A stretch of 64,000 nucleotides of DNA from assembly GCF_000412695.1 (NCBI RefSeq), contig NC_021499.1, positions 1,178,001 through 1,242,000 on the forward strand, given 5' to 3'. The notes beneath the pieces are model-generated. The model did no database searches and had not been told where the DNA came from. It was given only the letters and a program-made list of their open reading frames with translations. The position numbers and the translations under genes were made by a program. Shown in pieces: positions 1-8,087 of this stretch (positions are counted from its first letter, which is position 1; each line of letters begins with the position of its first letter). This DNA is from Pseudomonas resinovorans NBRC 106553. GTDB lineage: Bacteria; Pseudomonadota; Gammaproteobacteria; Pseudomonadales; Pseudomonadaceae.

Positions 1-1
1 G

Positions 2-499
<498 letters not shown>

Positions 500-578
500 C
501 GGCGCGGGCGCTTTGCGCCACACTCGCTGCGCCGGGCCCCGCGCCCGGCGCCGATCTTCCCGCTCCAGGAGCCGCTCC

Positions 579-1211
579 ATGACCCCGCGCCCAGACCCCG
601 CCCTGGACAACTACCGGGCCATCGCCGACGCCATCGCCACGCTGTTCTTCCCCCATGCCGAGGTGGTGCTGCACGACCTGCGCACGCAGAAGATCGACTA
701 CATCGCCAACAACATCTCCAAGCGCAGCGTCGGCGACGACGCGGCCCTGGAAGACATGCTCGGTGAAGACGTGGACGAGCGGAACATCGGCCCCTACGAG
801 AAGCTCAACTGGGACGGCCAGAAGATCCGTTCCATGAGCACCGTGCTGCGCGACGCCCAGGGCGCGCCGGCCGCCGTGCTCTGCATCAATCTGAACATCT
901 CCATGTTCGAGACGGCCAAGGCGGCGCTCGACCTGTTCCTCTCCTCCAGCAAACTCATCCCCCAGCCCGACGCTCTGTTCCGCGACGACTGGCAGGAGCG
1001 CATCAACAGCTTCCTGCACAACTGGCTGCGCCAGCGCCAGTTGGGCCTGAACCTGCTCACCCGCGAGCACAAGCGCGAGCTGGTGCTCGCCCTGCACGCC
1101 GAAGGCGCCTTCAAGGGCAAGAGCGCGGCCAACTACGTGGCCAACGTGCTCAATATGGGGCGTGCCACGGTCTACAAGCACCTCAAGGAATTGAAGGAAG
1201 AGTCGGTCTGA
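579..1211 (+). CDS. dauR: DauR/YheO-type transcriptional regulator
   Basis: 210-residue regulator with an N-terminal YheO-like PAS domain (about residues 10-120; LHDLRTQKIDYIANNISKRSVGD is split here as LHDLRTQKI then DYIANNISKRSVGD) and a C-terminal helix-turn-helix (about 165-208, ending GRATVYKHLKELKEES). In Pseudomonas, DauR represses dauBAR and responds to arginine; the dauA-like gene just upstream supports that role. I place the start at 579 because AGGAG at 567-571 sits 7 bases before it. The longer in-frame start at 513 would add a low-complexity Arg/Ser stretch and has no comparable ribosome site. The gene ends facing the AraC-type gene, with a REP pair between them. Confidence 0.8.
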   Translation: MTPRPDPALDNYRAIADAIATLFFPHAEVVLHDLRTQKIDYIANNISKRSVGDDAALEDMLGEDVDERNIGPYEKLNWDGQKIRSMSTVLRDAQGAPAAVLCINLNISMFETAKAALDLFLSSSKLIPQPDALFRDDWQERINSFLHNWLRQRQLGLNLLTREHKRELVLALHAEGAFKGKSAANYVANVLNMGRATVYKHLKELKEESV

Positions 1212-1218
1212 GCACCGT

Positions 1219-1291
1219 GTAGGAGCGAATTCATTCGCGAAACGGACCCACGGCCCGCTGCGCGGTCCTTCGCGATTGAAATCGCTCCTAC
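1219..1291. repeat. REP pair (BIME), copy 1, plus a nearby degenerate unit
   Basis: Left arm GTAGGAGCGAATTCATTCGC begins at 1219 and right arm TTCGCGATTGAAATCGCTCC runs 1269-1291, with a GC-rich centre. This is the REP type of Pseudomonas, in which TTCGCG…CGCTCCTAC ends are typical. A shorter hairpin with GTAGGA/TCCTAC ends follows at 1311-1340 and reaches the stop codon of the convergent AraC-type gene. It lies between convergent genes and may act as a two-way transcription stop or as a mRNA 3' end protector. Confidence 0.85.
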
Positions 1292-1336
1292 GTCGAGCCG
1301 GCCGTGCCAGGTAGGAGCGTGGCGCTCGGTCAGATC

Positions 1337-2290
1337 CTACGGGGTGGCGCGTAGCTTGCGCCGGAAGGCCCCTGGCGTTTCCCCGCACAATTGCTTGAAC
1401 AACTTGGCGAAGGTGGCGCGGTCGGCGTAGCCCACCTGGGCGGCGACCTGCTCCAGTGAGCGCGTCGGATGGCGCAGGGCGGTCTGCGCGGCGCTGATGC
1501 GCAGGCGTTGCAGGTAGGCGTTGGGCGTCAGCCCGGTGGCGGCCTTGAAGCGACGCAGCAGGGTGCGGCTGGAGCAGTGGGCGCGGGCCGCCAGCGCCTC
1601 CAGGTCCAGCGGTTCGGCCAGGTGCCGTTCCAGCCAGAGCAGCAGTGGCCCGATCTGCGGGTCCTCACTGCCGATCGCCGGCAGCAGTGGCGCGAAACGT
1701 GACTGGCGGCCGCGATCCAGGTCGAACACCAGGGCGCCGGCCACACGCCGCGCCAACCAGTCGCCGCCGTGCCAGGCGATCAGGTGCAGGCAGAGGTCGA
1801 GCCCGGCCTGGGCGCCGCCGGAGCAGAACAGGTTGCCGTCCTCCGTGAGCAGGGCCTCCGCGTCCAGGCGCACCTGTGGATAACCCTTGCGCAACGCCGG
1901 CGCCAGTGCCCAGTGGGTGGTGGCCCGGCGACCGTCGAGGCGCCCCGAGGCGGCCAGCAGGAACGCACTGCTGCAGAGGCTGGCGAGCTGCTGGGTGTCC
2001 GGCCGTGCCGCCAGCCAGGGCAGCAGCTCGCGGTTGGCCGCCAGGGTCCGCTCCACCGCGGCACCGGTGGCGCTCAGCACAATCAGGTTGGCCGCTTCGG
2101 CCAGTTCCAGGCCGCCGTCCACCCGGACCTCGGCCATGCCGATATCCACTGGCTGGCCATCCCGGCTGAAGCGCTGCACCAGGAACAGCGGCTCGCCGGC
2201 CAACTGGTTGGCCAGGCGGAAGGCGTCGTCGGCCATGGCCAGGCTGGAGCAAACGGTCTGGGGGCAGACGAACAGGGCTACACGGATCAT
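1337..2290 (-). CDS. GlxA-family AraC-type transcriptional regulator (DJ-1/PfpI domain plus AraC HTH)
   Basis: 317 residues. Residues 1-180 form a DJ-1/PfpI-like (class I amidotransferase-like) domain, recognisable from MIRVALFVCPQ, the SLCSSAFLLAASG nucleophile-elbow region and THW. Residues 215-312 form an AraC double helix-turn-helix (LEALAARAHCSSRTLLRRFKAATG and the QVGYADRATFAKLFKQLCGETP signature). This architecture is that of GlxA/ArgR/CdhR/GbdR-type regulators of nitrogen compound catabolism. The effector cannot be read from sequence. The gene diverges from the NTF2-like gene at 2409, and the region between them holds two TTGGCGAT direct repeats 21 bases apart that look like an AraC-type operator. 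Confidence 0.85.
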   Translation of the reverse strand: MIRVALFVCPQTVCSSLAMADDAFRLANQLAGEPLFLVQRFSRDGQPVDIGMAEVRVDGGLELAEAANLIVLSATGAAVERTLAANRELLPWLAARPDTQQLASLCSSAFLLAASGRLDGRRATTHWALAPALRKGYPQVRLDAEALLTEDGNLFCSGGAQAGLDLCLHLIAWHGGDWLARRVAGALVFDLDRGRQSRFAPLLPAIGSEDPQIGPLLLWLERHLAEPLDLEALAARAHCSSRTLLRRFKAATGLTPNAYLQRLRISAAQTALRHPTRSLEQVAAQVGYADRATFAKLFKQLCGETPGAFRRKLRATP

Positions 2291-2310
2291 GGCGGGGGCT
2301 CTGGGCAGGT

Positions 2311-2346
2311 TTGGCGATTATTGCCACAAAGTTGGCGATACCGCCA
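2311..2346. promoter_or_regulatory. Candidate AraC-type operator: 21-bp direct repeats
   Basis: TTGGCGAT occurs at 2311-2318 and again at 2332-2339, each followed after 3-4 bases by GCCA. A spacing of 21 bases places both copies on the same DNA face, as expected for an AraC-family dimer. It sits between the GlxA-type regulator and the divergent NTF2-like gene. Binding is inferred from pattern only. Confidence 0.5.
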
Positions 2347-2408
2347 ATCGCCTTCCTGCGCTTCCGGGTCAATACTTCCAGGCATACCGACCTTGCCGGA
2401 GCCGTCCC

Positions 2409-2894
2409 ATGGCACACCCCAACGCCGAACTCATCACCCACTTCTACCAGGCCTTCCAGCGCCTGGACGCCGAGGCCATGGCCGCCTGCTACAGCCCCGA
2501 CGTGCACTTCAGCGACCCGGTCTTCACCGACCTCAACGGGCGGGAGGCCGGGGACATGTGGCGCATGCTCGCCAATCGTGCGCAGCAGTTCAGCCTGACC
2601 TTCGACGGCGTCGAGGCCGATGACCTCACCGGCCGCGCCAACTGGGTCGCCACCTACCTGTTCACCCAGACCGGGCGCCGCGTGGAGAACCGCATCCAGG
2701 CGCGCTTCCTCTTCTCGGACGGCAAGATCATCGAGCACCACGACAGCTTCGACCTCTGGCGCTGGTCCCGTCAGGCCCTGGGGGCCAAGGGGCTGCTGCT
2801 GGGCTGGTTGCCGCCGGTGCAGGGCGCCATTCGCAAGCAGGCCGCCCGGGGCCTGGCCGCCTACCGCAGCGGGTCGCTGAAGAACTTGTCTTGA
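2409..2894 (+). CDS. NTF2-like (SnoaL-type) family protein
   Basis: 161-residue protein with a single NTF2-like/SnoaL cone fold, seen in the N-terminal helix with HFYQAFQRLDAEAMAACYSPDVHFSDPVF and the strand-rich remainder. Members include ketosteroid isomerases, polyketide cyclases and many uncharacterised small-molecule binders, so no substrate is given here. The start ATG at 2409 matches where homology-like sequence begins; upstream codons in frame are intergenic. It is divergent from the GlxA-type regulator and is the best candidate for its target. Confidence 0.75.
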   Translation: MAHPNAELITHFYQAFQRLDAEAMAACYSPDVHFSDPVFTDLNGREAGDMWRMLANRAQQFSLTFDGVEADDLTGRANWVATYLFTQTGRRVENRIQARFLFSDGKIIEHHDSFDLWRWSRQALGAKGLLLGWLPPVQGAIRKQAARGLAAYRSGSLKNLS

Positions 2895-2942
2895 AGCGCT
2901 TCCCCAATGCTTAATGCGGCGGCCCTCCAGTAGGACCCCGCA

Positions 2943-3260
2943 ATGCCCGAACTCGCCGAATCCGCCCCCGTCGCCAAGCCCTGGTTCGTCTACCTGGTGC
3001 GCGCCGAGAACGGCGCCCTCTACTGCGGCATCAGCGACGACCCGCAGCGTCGCTTCGCCCAGCACCAGAGTGGCAAGGGCGCGCGGTTCTTCCATTCCAG
3101 TCCGGCCCAGGCACTGGTGTTCGTCGAGGCCTGCGCCGACAAGGGCGAGGCCCTGCGTCGGGAGATCGCCATCAAGCGCATGAAGAAGGCGGCAAAAGAG
3201 GCGCTGATACTGGGCTGGGAGCGCGCCGAAACCATAGGCCTCACCGAAGTGCCGGGCTAA
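2943..3260 (+). CDS. GIY-YIG nuclease-superfamily protein (UPF0213/YhbQ type)
   Basis: 105 residues, the usual size of the stand-alone GIY-YIG family that includes E. coli YhbQ. The motif appears as [27 protein letters not shown] (read as [10 protein letters not shown] then [17 protein letters not shown]), with YCG replacing YIG, Arg downstream, and a conserved KGARF segment. The catalytic Glu candidate is in the [14 protein letters not shown] helix. Family members are probable DNA-structure-specific nucleases, but the physiological role is poorly defined. It is followed 36 bases later by a GST gene. Confidence 0.8.
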   Translation: MPELAESAPVAKPWFVYLVRAENGALYCGISDDPQRRFAQHQSGKGARFFHSSPAQALVFVEACADKGEALRREIAIKRMKKAAKEALILGWERAETIGLTEVPG

Positions 3261-3296
3261 GCTGCGGCACTCTTCCAACCGCAGCGGAGACCTGCC

Positions 3297-4232
3297 ATGT
3301 CCGAACTCATCCTGCACCAGTACGAGCAATCCCCCTTCGCCAAGAAGGCGCGGCTGATGCTCGGCTTCAAACAGCTGTCGTGGCGCTCGGTGGACATCCC
3401 CCGGATTATGCCCAAGCCCGACCTGATGGCGCTGACCGGCGGCTACCGCAAGACCCCGGTGCTGCAGGTGGGCGCCGACATCTACTGCGATACCGCGCTG
3501 ATCGCCCGCCGCCTGGAAGCGGAAAAATCCGGCCCGGCGCTGTTCCCGGAAGGCCAGGAGTTCAATGTCGCCAGTTTCGCCCTGTGGGTGGACTCGGTGA
3601 TCTTCCAGCACGCGGTGACCCTGGTGTTCCAGCCCGAATCCATCGCCGTGCGCATGGGCCAGCTGCCGCCCGCGGTGCAGCAGGCCTTCCTCGCCGACCG
3701 CGCCAAGCTGTTCTCCGGCGGCAGCACCACCCGCTTGCCGGCGGAGCACGCCCGCAGCAACTGGCCGGTGCTGATGGGGCGCCTGCAACAGCAACTGGAA
3801 CGCAGCGAAGGCGACTTCCTCTTCGGCGAACCCTCGGTGGCCGACTTCTCCCTGGCCCACTGCCTGTGGTTCCTCAAGGGCACCCCGGTCACCGCCCCGC
3901 TGGTGGACGACTATCCGGACGTGGCGGCCTGGTTCGGTCGGGTACTGGGCTTCGGCGAGGGCGCCAGCAGCCCGTTGTCCGCCGCCGAGGCTGTGGATAT
4001 CGCCCGCAACGCCACGCCGGCTGCGCTGCCGGTGGAAGACTTCGTCGACCCCAATGGCTTCAAGCCGGGGCAGACGGTGGCGGTGGCGGCCACCGACTAC
4101 GGCGTCGACCCGGTGGAGGGCGGGCTGGTGTTCGCTGGCCGTGAGGAGATCATCCTGCGTCGCGAGGACGAGCGCGCGGGCCTGGTGCACGTGCACTTCC
4201 CGCGCCTGGGGTTCCGTATCGAGGGGCGTTGA
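3297..4232 (+). CDS. Glutathione S-transferase family protein with extra C-terminal domain
   Basis: 311 residues, about 90-100 longer than a usual GST. Residues 1-80 are the thioredoxin-like GST N-domain (LILHQYEQSPFAKKARLML, and TPVLQVGADIYCDTALIARRLE as the gamma-Glu binding region); residues 95-215 are the helical C-domain with the SVADFSLAHCLWFL N-capping-box region. Residues 225-311 form an added part rich in beta strands (GQTVAVAATDYGVDPVEGGLVFAGREEIIL). Ser12 in the SPFAKK motif is the likely activating residue. Substrate unknown. Good GGAG-type ribosome site before the ATG. Confidence 0.8.
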   Translation: MSELILHQYEQSPFAKKARLMLGFKQLSWRSVDIPRIMPKPDLMALTGGYRKTPVLQVGADIYCDTALIARRLEAEKSGPALFPEGQEFNVASFALWVDSVIFQHAVTLVFQPESIAVRMGQLPPAVQQAFLADRAKLFSGGSTTRLPAEHARSNWPVLMGRLQQQLERSEGDFLFGEPSVADFSLAHCLWFLKGTPVTAPLVDDYPDVAAWFGRVLGFGEGASSPLSAAEAVDIARNATPAALPVEDFVDPNGFKPGQTVAVAATDYGVDPVEGGLVFAGREEIILRREDERAGLVHVHFPRLGFRIEGR

Positions 4233-4243
4233 TCGGAGGCTTG

Positions 4244-4307
4244 TGATTCATTCGCGAATTGGACCCACGGGCCGCTAGCGGCCCTTCGCGAATGAATTCG
4301 CTCCTAC
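4244..4307. repeat. REP pair, copy 2
   Basis: Left arm TGATTCATTCGCGAA (4244-4258) is a truncated form lacking the GTAGGAGC end; right arm TTCGCGAATGAATTCGCTCC runs to the CTAC end at 4285-4307. The centre shares GGACCCACGG with copy 1. It lies between the convergent GST and yejK genes. Confidence 0.8.
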
Positions 4308-4352
4308 AGGGAGCAGGCTGTGCCCCCTTGGGGGGCATCGCTCGGTATCGGA

Positions 4353-5360
4353 TCAGTCCTTGCGCCGTTTCAGCTGATCCTTCAGCTGGGTGGGCAGCTG
4401 GCGGATGATCAGCATGTCGCGGCCTTCGTCGTATTCGACCTTCGAGCCCAGCAGGTGGGCCTCGAAGCTGATCGACAGGCCTTCGGCGCGGCCGGTGAAG
4501 CGCTGGAACTGGCTGAGGGTGCGCTTGTCCGGCGGAATCTCCGGGGACAGGCCGTAGTCCTTGTTGCGGATGTGCTCGTAGAAGGCGCGCGGACGGTCTT
4601 CGTCGATCAGGCCGGAGAGCTCGTCGAGGGTGATCGGCTCGCCCATCTTGGCCTGGGTGTTGGCGTAGTCCACCAGGGTCTTGGTCTTCTCCCGCGCCTG
4701 CTCCTCGGCCAGGTCCTCGCTTTCCACGAAGTCGCTGAAGGCCTTGAGCAGGGTACGGGTCTCGCTCGGCGGGTCGACGCCTTCCTGGCAGCCGATGAAG
4801 TCGCGGAAGTAGTCCGAGACCTTCTTGCCGTTCTTGCCCTTGATGAAGGAGATGTACTGCTTGGACTGCTGGTTGTTCTTCCACTCCGACAGGTTGATCC
4901 GCGCCGCCAGGTGCAGTTGGCCCAGGTCCAGGTGACGGGCCGGCGCCACGTCCAGCGAGTCGGTCACGGCGACGCCTTCGCTGTGGTGCAGCAGGGCGAT
5001 GGCCAGGTAGTCGGTCATGCCCTGCTGGTAATGGGCGAAGAGCACGTGGCCGCCGGTGGAGAGGTTGGACTCCTCCATCAGCTTCTGCAGGTGCTCGACG
5101 GCCTGGCGGCTGAAGGCGGTGAAGTCGCGGACGCCGTCCTGGTACTCCTTCAGCCAGCCGCTGAAGGGGTAGGCGCCGGACTCGTCGTGGAAGAAGCCCC
5201 AGGCCTTGCCCTGCTTGGCGTTGTAGCTCTCGTTGAGGTCGGCCAGGAGGTTCTCCATGGCGTGGGACTCGGCCAGTTCGCTATCCCGGGCATGCAGTAC
5301 GGCGGCGCTGCCGTCGGGCTTCTTGTCGATGAAGTGAACGATGCAGTGGCGGATGGGCAT
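4353..5360 (-). CDS. yejK: Nucleoid-associated protein YejK (NdpA)
   Basis: 335 residues, matching the 37-kDa nucleoid-associated protein family (E. coli YejK is 335). The sequence starts [17 protein letters not shown] as is typical and shows no membrane segment. It carries family blocks such as [23 protein letters not shown] and a lysine-rich C-terminus ([11 protein letters not shown]). The protein co-purifies with the nucleoid; it is reported to interact with topoisomerases. It is a single gene, convergent with the GST gene and divergent from nothing close; the TAXI gene lies upstream on the same strand. Confidence 0.9.
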   Translation of the reverse strand: MPIRHCIVHFIDKKPDGSAAVLHARDSELAESHAMENLLADLNESYNAKQGKAWGFFHDESGAYPFSGWLKEYQDGVRDFTAFSRQAVEHLQKLMEESNLSTGGHVLFAHYQQGMTDYLAIALLHHSEGVAVTDSLDVAPARHLDLGQLHLAARINLSEWKNNQQSKQYISFIKGKNGKKVSDYFRDFIGCQEGVDPPSETRTLLKAFSDFVESEDLAEEQAREKTKTLVDYANTQAKMGEPITLDELSGLIDEDRPRAFYEHIRNKDYGLSPEIPPDKRTLSQFQRFTGRAEGLSISFEAHLLGSKVEYDEGRDMLIIRQLPTQLKDQLKRRKD

Positions 5361-5421
5361 GGATCTTCGCTCTCAGGGGCACATCCGGCGCGAGGGGCGC
5401 CGGCGGGAAAAGAGCGCAAGT

Positions 5422-6756
5422 CTAACCGACCTGATCGAGGCCTGCCTGCCGTCTCTGCAGTGCATGGAGCCGTTCGATCACATAGCGCAGGTGCACGTGC
5501 AGGTCGTACAGCTCGTTGGAGTAGGACAGCGGCACCTCCACCTTGGCCAGGCGTCGTTCCAGCGTCTCCAGCTCCTCGATCTGGGCGACCAACTGGGCCG
5601 TTGGGGTGCTGGCATCCAGCTTGCGGTCGACTTCGCGCAGGTACTTGTACCAGCGGTAGATGCGCGCGCGGATGCGCCAGCGGTAGATGGGGCCGATGGC
5701 CTTGGACAGCGGGATCATGATCACCAGCAGCGGGATCAGCAGGATGATGTAGCGGTCGGCCAGGGAGGCGATGCGGAAGGGCAGGTAGCGCTGCAGGATC
5801 GGCAGGCCCTTTTCGTAGTAGTAGTTGGCTTCGCTGAGGGTGTTGAGCGTCTGCGGCTTGGCGCTGGGGAAGGTGCCGGGCGGGTCGAGTAGGGTGCCGT
5901 CCTGCATCACCTCACGGACCGCTTCGAGGATCAGCGGGGTCAGCGAGGGGTGGAATTCGTCGTTGGCCACCAGGGTGGCCACCGGCGCCAAGGTGCGGAT
6001 ATCCCGCGACGGGCTGTTGCTGGATAGGTTGAGCAGGCCCTCGCCTACTTCCAGCTTGGTCAGGAACGGCAGCCGCGCGCGGTAGGCGGCGCTGCGGCGC
6101 AGGCTCACCAGGTCCAGCTCGGGGCTGGCCGCCAGGCGCTGGACCACGGCGCTCTCGGCGGGCCCGAGGAAGAAGCCGGCGTCCAGCTCGGCGGCGAGCA
6201 GGGCGTTGGCCGCGCGGCTGCCGCTGATCGGCTGCCACTGCACCGGGAATCGCTCGGGGCTGATCTGGTTGGCCGCCAGCAACGCCTCGCTGACCGAACG
6301 GGTGCCGCTGTTCGGCGCGCCGATGGCCACCCGCAACTGCAGCAGGTCGGCCATGCTGTCGATGTCCATCTCCTTGCGTTTGAACAGCCAGAGCGGCTCC
6401 TGGTACATCACCCCCAGGCCATGCAGGCGTTCGCGCTGATGGGTACTGAGGGTGAGCTCCTGGCCGCTCTGCACCAGGGCGATCTCCACCTCGTCCTTCT
6501 GCAGTTTGGCCAGGTTGTCCAGGGAACCGGTACTGGGCACCAGTTCCAGCGCGAAGCCCTGTTTGGCGAGCACGTCCTTGAGCTTCACGCCGAACGCGTG
6601 ATAACCGCCCGTGGGGCTGCCCGTGGCCAGCCGCGCGTGCATGGGCGGCGGCGGCGCGACGAAGTAGAAGAGAGCGCCCACCAGGGCGGCCAGCACCGGA
6701 ACCAGCCAGAGGTTGGCCAGGAGCATGATCTTGATGTCGCGGAAGATGCGTTGCAT
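5422..6756 (-). CDS. Membrane-anchored TAXI-family solute-binding protein
   Basis: 444 residues from the ATG at 6756, chosen because AGGGA precedes it; a longer frame reaches 6786. A transmembrane segment at about 10-33 leads to a periplasmic TAXI-type receptor domain (LATGSPTGGYHAFG, LVPSTGSLDNLAKLQKDEVEIALVQ). A second transmembrane segment lies at about 335-355 and is followed by a charged, coiled-coil-like tail to 444. TAXI proteins normally deliver solutes to TRAP permeases, but no permease gene is near. Tethering at both ends suggests a sensor-like or partner-scaffold role rather than a free receptor, which is inference. Confidence 0.8.
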   Translation of the reverse strand: MQRIFRDIKIMLLANLWLVPVLAALVGALFYFVAPPPPMHARLATGSPTGGYHAFGVKLKDVLAKQGFALELVPSTGSLDNLAKLQKDEVEIALVQSGQELTLSTHQRERLHGLGVMYQEPLWLFKRKEMDIDSMADLLQLRVAIGAPNSGTRSVSEALLAANQISPERFPVQWQPISGSRAANALLAAELDAGFFLGPAESAVVQRLAASPELDLVSLRRSAAYRARLPFLTKLEVGEGLLNLSSNSPSRDIRTLAPVATLVANDEFHPSLTPLILEAVREVMQDGTLLDPPGTFPSAKPQTLNTLSEANYYYEKGLPILQRYLPFRIASLADRYIILLIPLLVIMIPLSKAIGPIYRWRIRARIYRWYKYLREVDRKLDASTPTAQLVAQIEELETLERRLAKVEVPLSYSNELYDLHVHLRYVIERLHALQRRQAGLDQVG

Positions 6757-6866
6757 GTCATTCCCTGTGTGCAGCGTATGGGGCAAGGATAGCGGCTCTG
6801 TTGTTGCCAGGCCGCGAAGGAAATGACAGGGTTGCCGGCATTTCCGTTCCGCAGCAGTGATCCCCG

Positions 6867-8087
6867 ATGCGCATCCTCCACACCTCCGACTGGCACCTGG
6901 GCCAGCATTTCATGGGCAAGACCCGCCAGGCCGAACATCAGGCCTTCTGTCGCTGGCTGATCGAGCAGGTACGCGAGCGCCAGGTGGATGCGGTGCTGAT
7001 CGCCGGGGATGTGTTCGACACCGGCGCACCGCCCAGTTACGCCCGTGAGCAGTACAACCAGTTCATCGTCGAGCTGCTGGATACCGGCGCCAGCCTGGTG
7101 GTGCTCGCCGGCAACCATGATTCGGTGGCCATGCTCGGCGAGAGCCGCGCCCTGCTGGCGCAATTGGGCACCCGCGTGGTGCCGGCGGTGGGCACCGACC
7201 TCGACCAGCAACTGCTGGTGCTCAAGCGGCGCAACGGCGAACCCGGCGCCATCCTCTGCGCGATCCCGTTCATCCGCCCGCGCGATGTGCTGCAAAGCCA
7301 GGCCGGGCAGAGCGCGGCGGACAAGCAGCTTTCGTTGCAGCAGGCGATCCAGGATCACTACCAGCAGCTCTTCGCCCTGGCCGAGCAGCGCCGCAACGAG
7401 CTGGGCGGCGGCCTGCCGATCATCGCCAGCGGCCACCTGACCACGGTGGGCGCCAGCGCCAGCGAGTCGGTGCGGGAAATCTACGTCGGCGCCCTCGAGG
7501 CCTTCCCAACCAGCGCGTTCCCGGCGGCGGACTACATCGCCCTGGGACATATCCACAGGCCGCAGAAAGTGGGCGGCCTCGAGCACATCCGCTATTGCGG
7601 CTCGCCCATCGCGCTGGCCTTCGATGAGGCGAAGCAGCAGAAACAAGTGCTGCTGGTGGAGCTCGACAGCATTGGCCTGCACCAGGTGGAAGCCCTGCCG
7701 GTGCCCTGTTTCCAGCCCCTGCATTCAGTGCGCGGCAGCCTCGACGAGTTGCCGGCGCAGCTGGCCGAGGTGACGCGGGAGGGGACGCCGGAACGTCCGG
7801 TGTGGCTGGAGGTGCTGGTGAGCACCGACGACTACCTCAGCGACCTGCAGGCGCGCCTCGCCGCGCTCTGCGAGGGCCTGCCGGTGGAAGTGCTGCGCAT
7901 TCGCCGCGAACGCGGCAACGCCCAGCCCGGCCTTGCGCGCGCGGCACGGGAAACCCTGGATGAGCTGAACCCGGAAGAGGTGTTCGACAAACGCCTGGAA
8001 AGCGAGGTGCTGGAGGACGGCCTGCACCGCGAGCTGCTGGGGCTGCACCGCCAGGTGCTGGCCGACCTGCGGGAGGACCAGGCATGA
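6867..8087 (+). CDS. sbcD: Nuclease SbcCD subunit D
   Basis: 406 residues. Mre11-type calcineurin-like phosphoesterase with the metal-binding motifs DWHLG (8-12), AGDVFD (about 48-53), GNHDS (about 85-89), SGHLT and GHIH. With SbcC it forms a complex that cuts hairpins and processes double-strand ends. Its last four bases overlap the sbcC start (ATGA), so the two are translationally coupled. It diverges from the TAXI gene with about 110 bases between. Confidence 0.95.
   Translation: MRILHTSDWHLGQHFMGKTRQAEHQAFCRWLIEQVRERQVDAVLIAGDVFDTGAPPSYAREQYNQFIVELLDTGASLVVLAGNHDSVAMLGESRALLAQLGTRVVPAVGTDLDQQLLVLKRRNGEPGAILCAIPFIRPRDVLQSQAGQSAADKQLSLQQAIQDHYQQLFALAEQRRNELGGGLPIIASGHLTTVGASASESVREIYVGALEAFPTSAFPAADYIALGHIHRPQKVGGLEHIRYCGSPIALAFDEAKQQKQVLLVELDSIGLHQVEALPVPCFQPLHSVRGSLDELPAQLAEVTREGTPERPVWLEVLVSTDDYLSDLQARLAALCEGLPVEVLRIRRERGNAQPGLARAARETLDELNPEEVFDKRLESEVLEDGLHRELLGLHRQVLADLREDQA

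Noticed and set aside
1665-4196. 843-residue minus-strand frame across the regulator, NTF2-like, GIY-YIG and GST genes
   Set aside because: It spans several well-supported genes and its translation is low-complexity shadow sequence.
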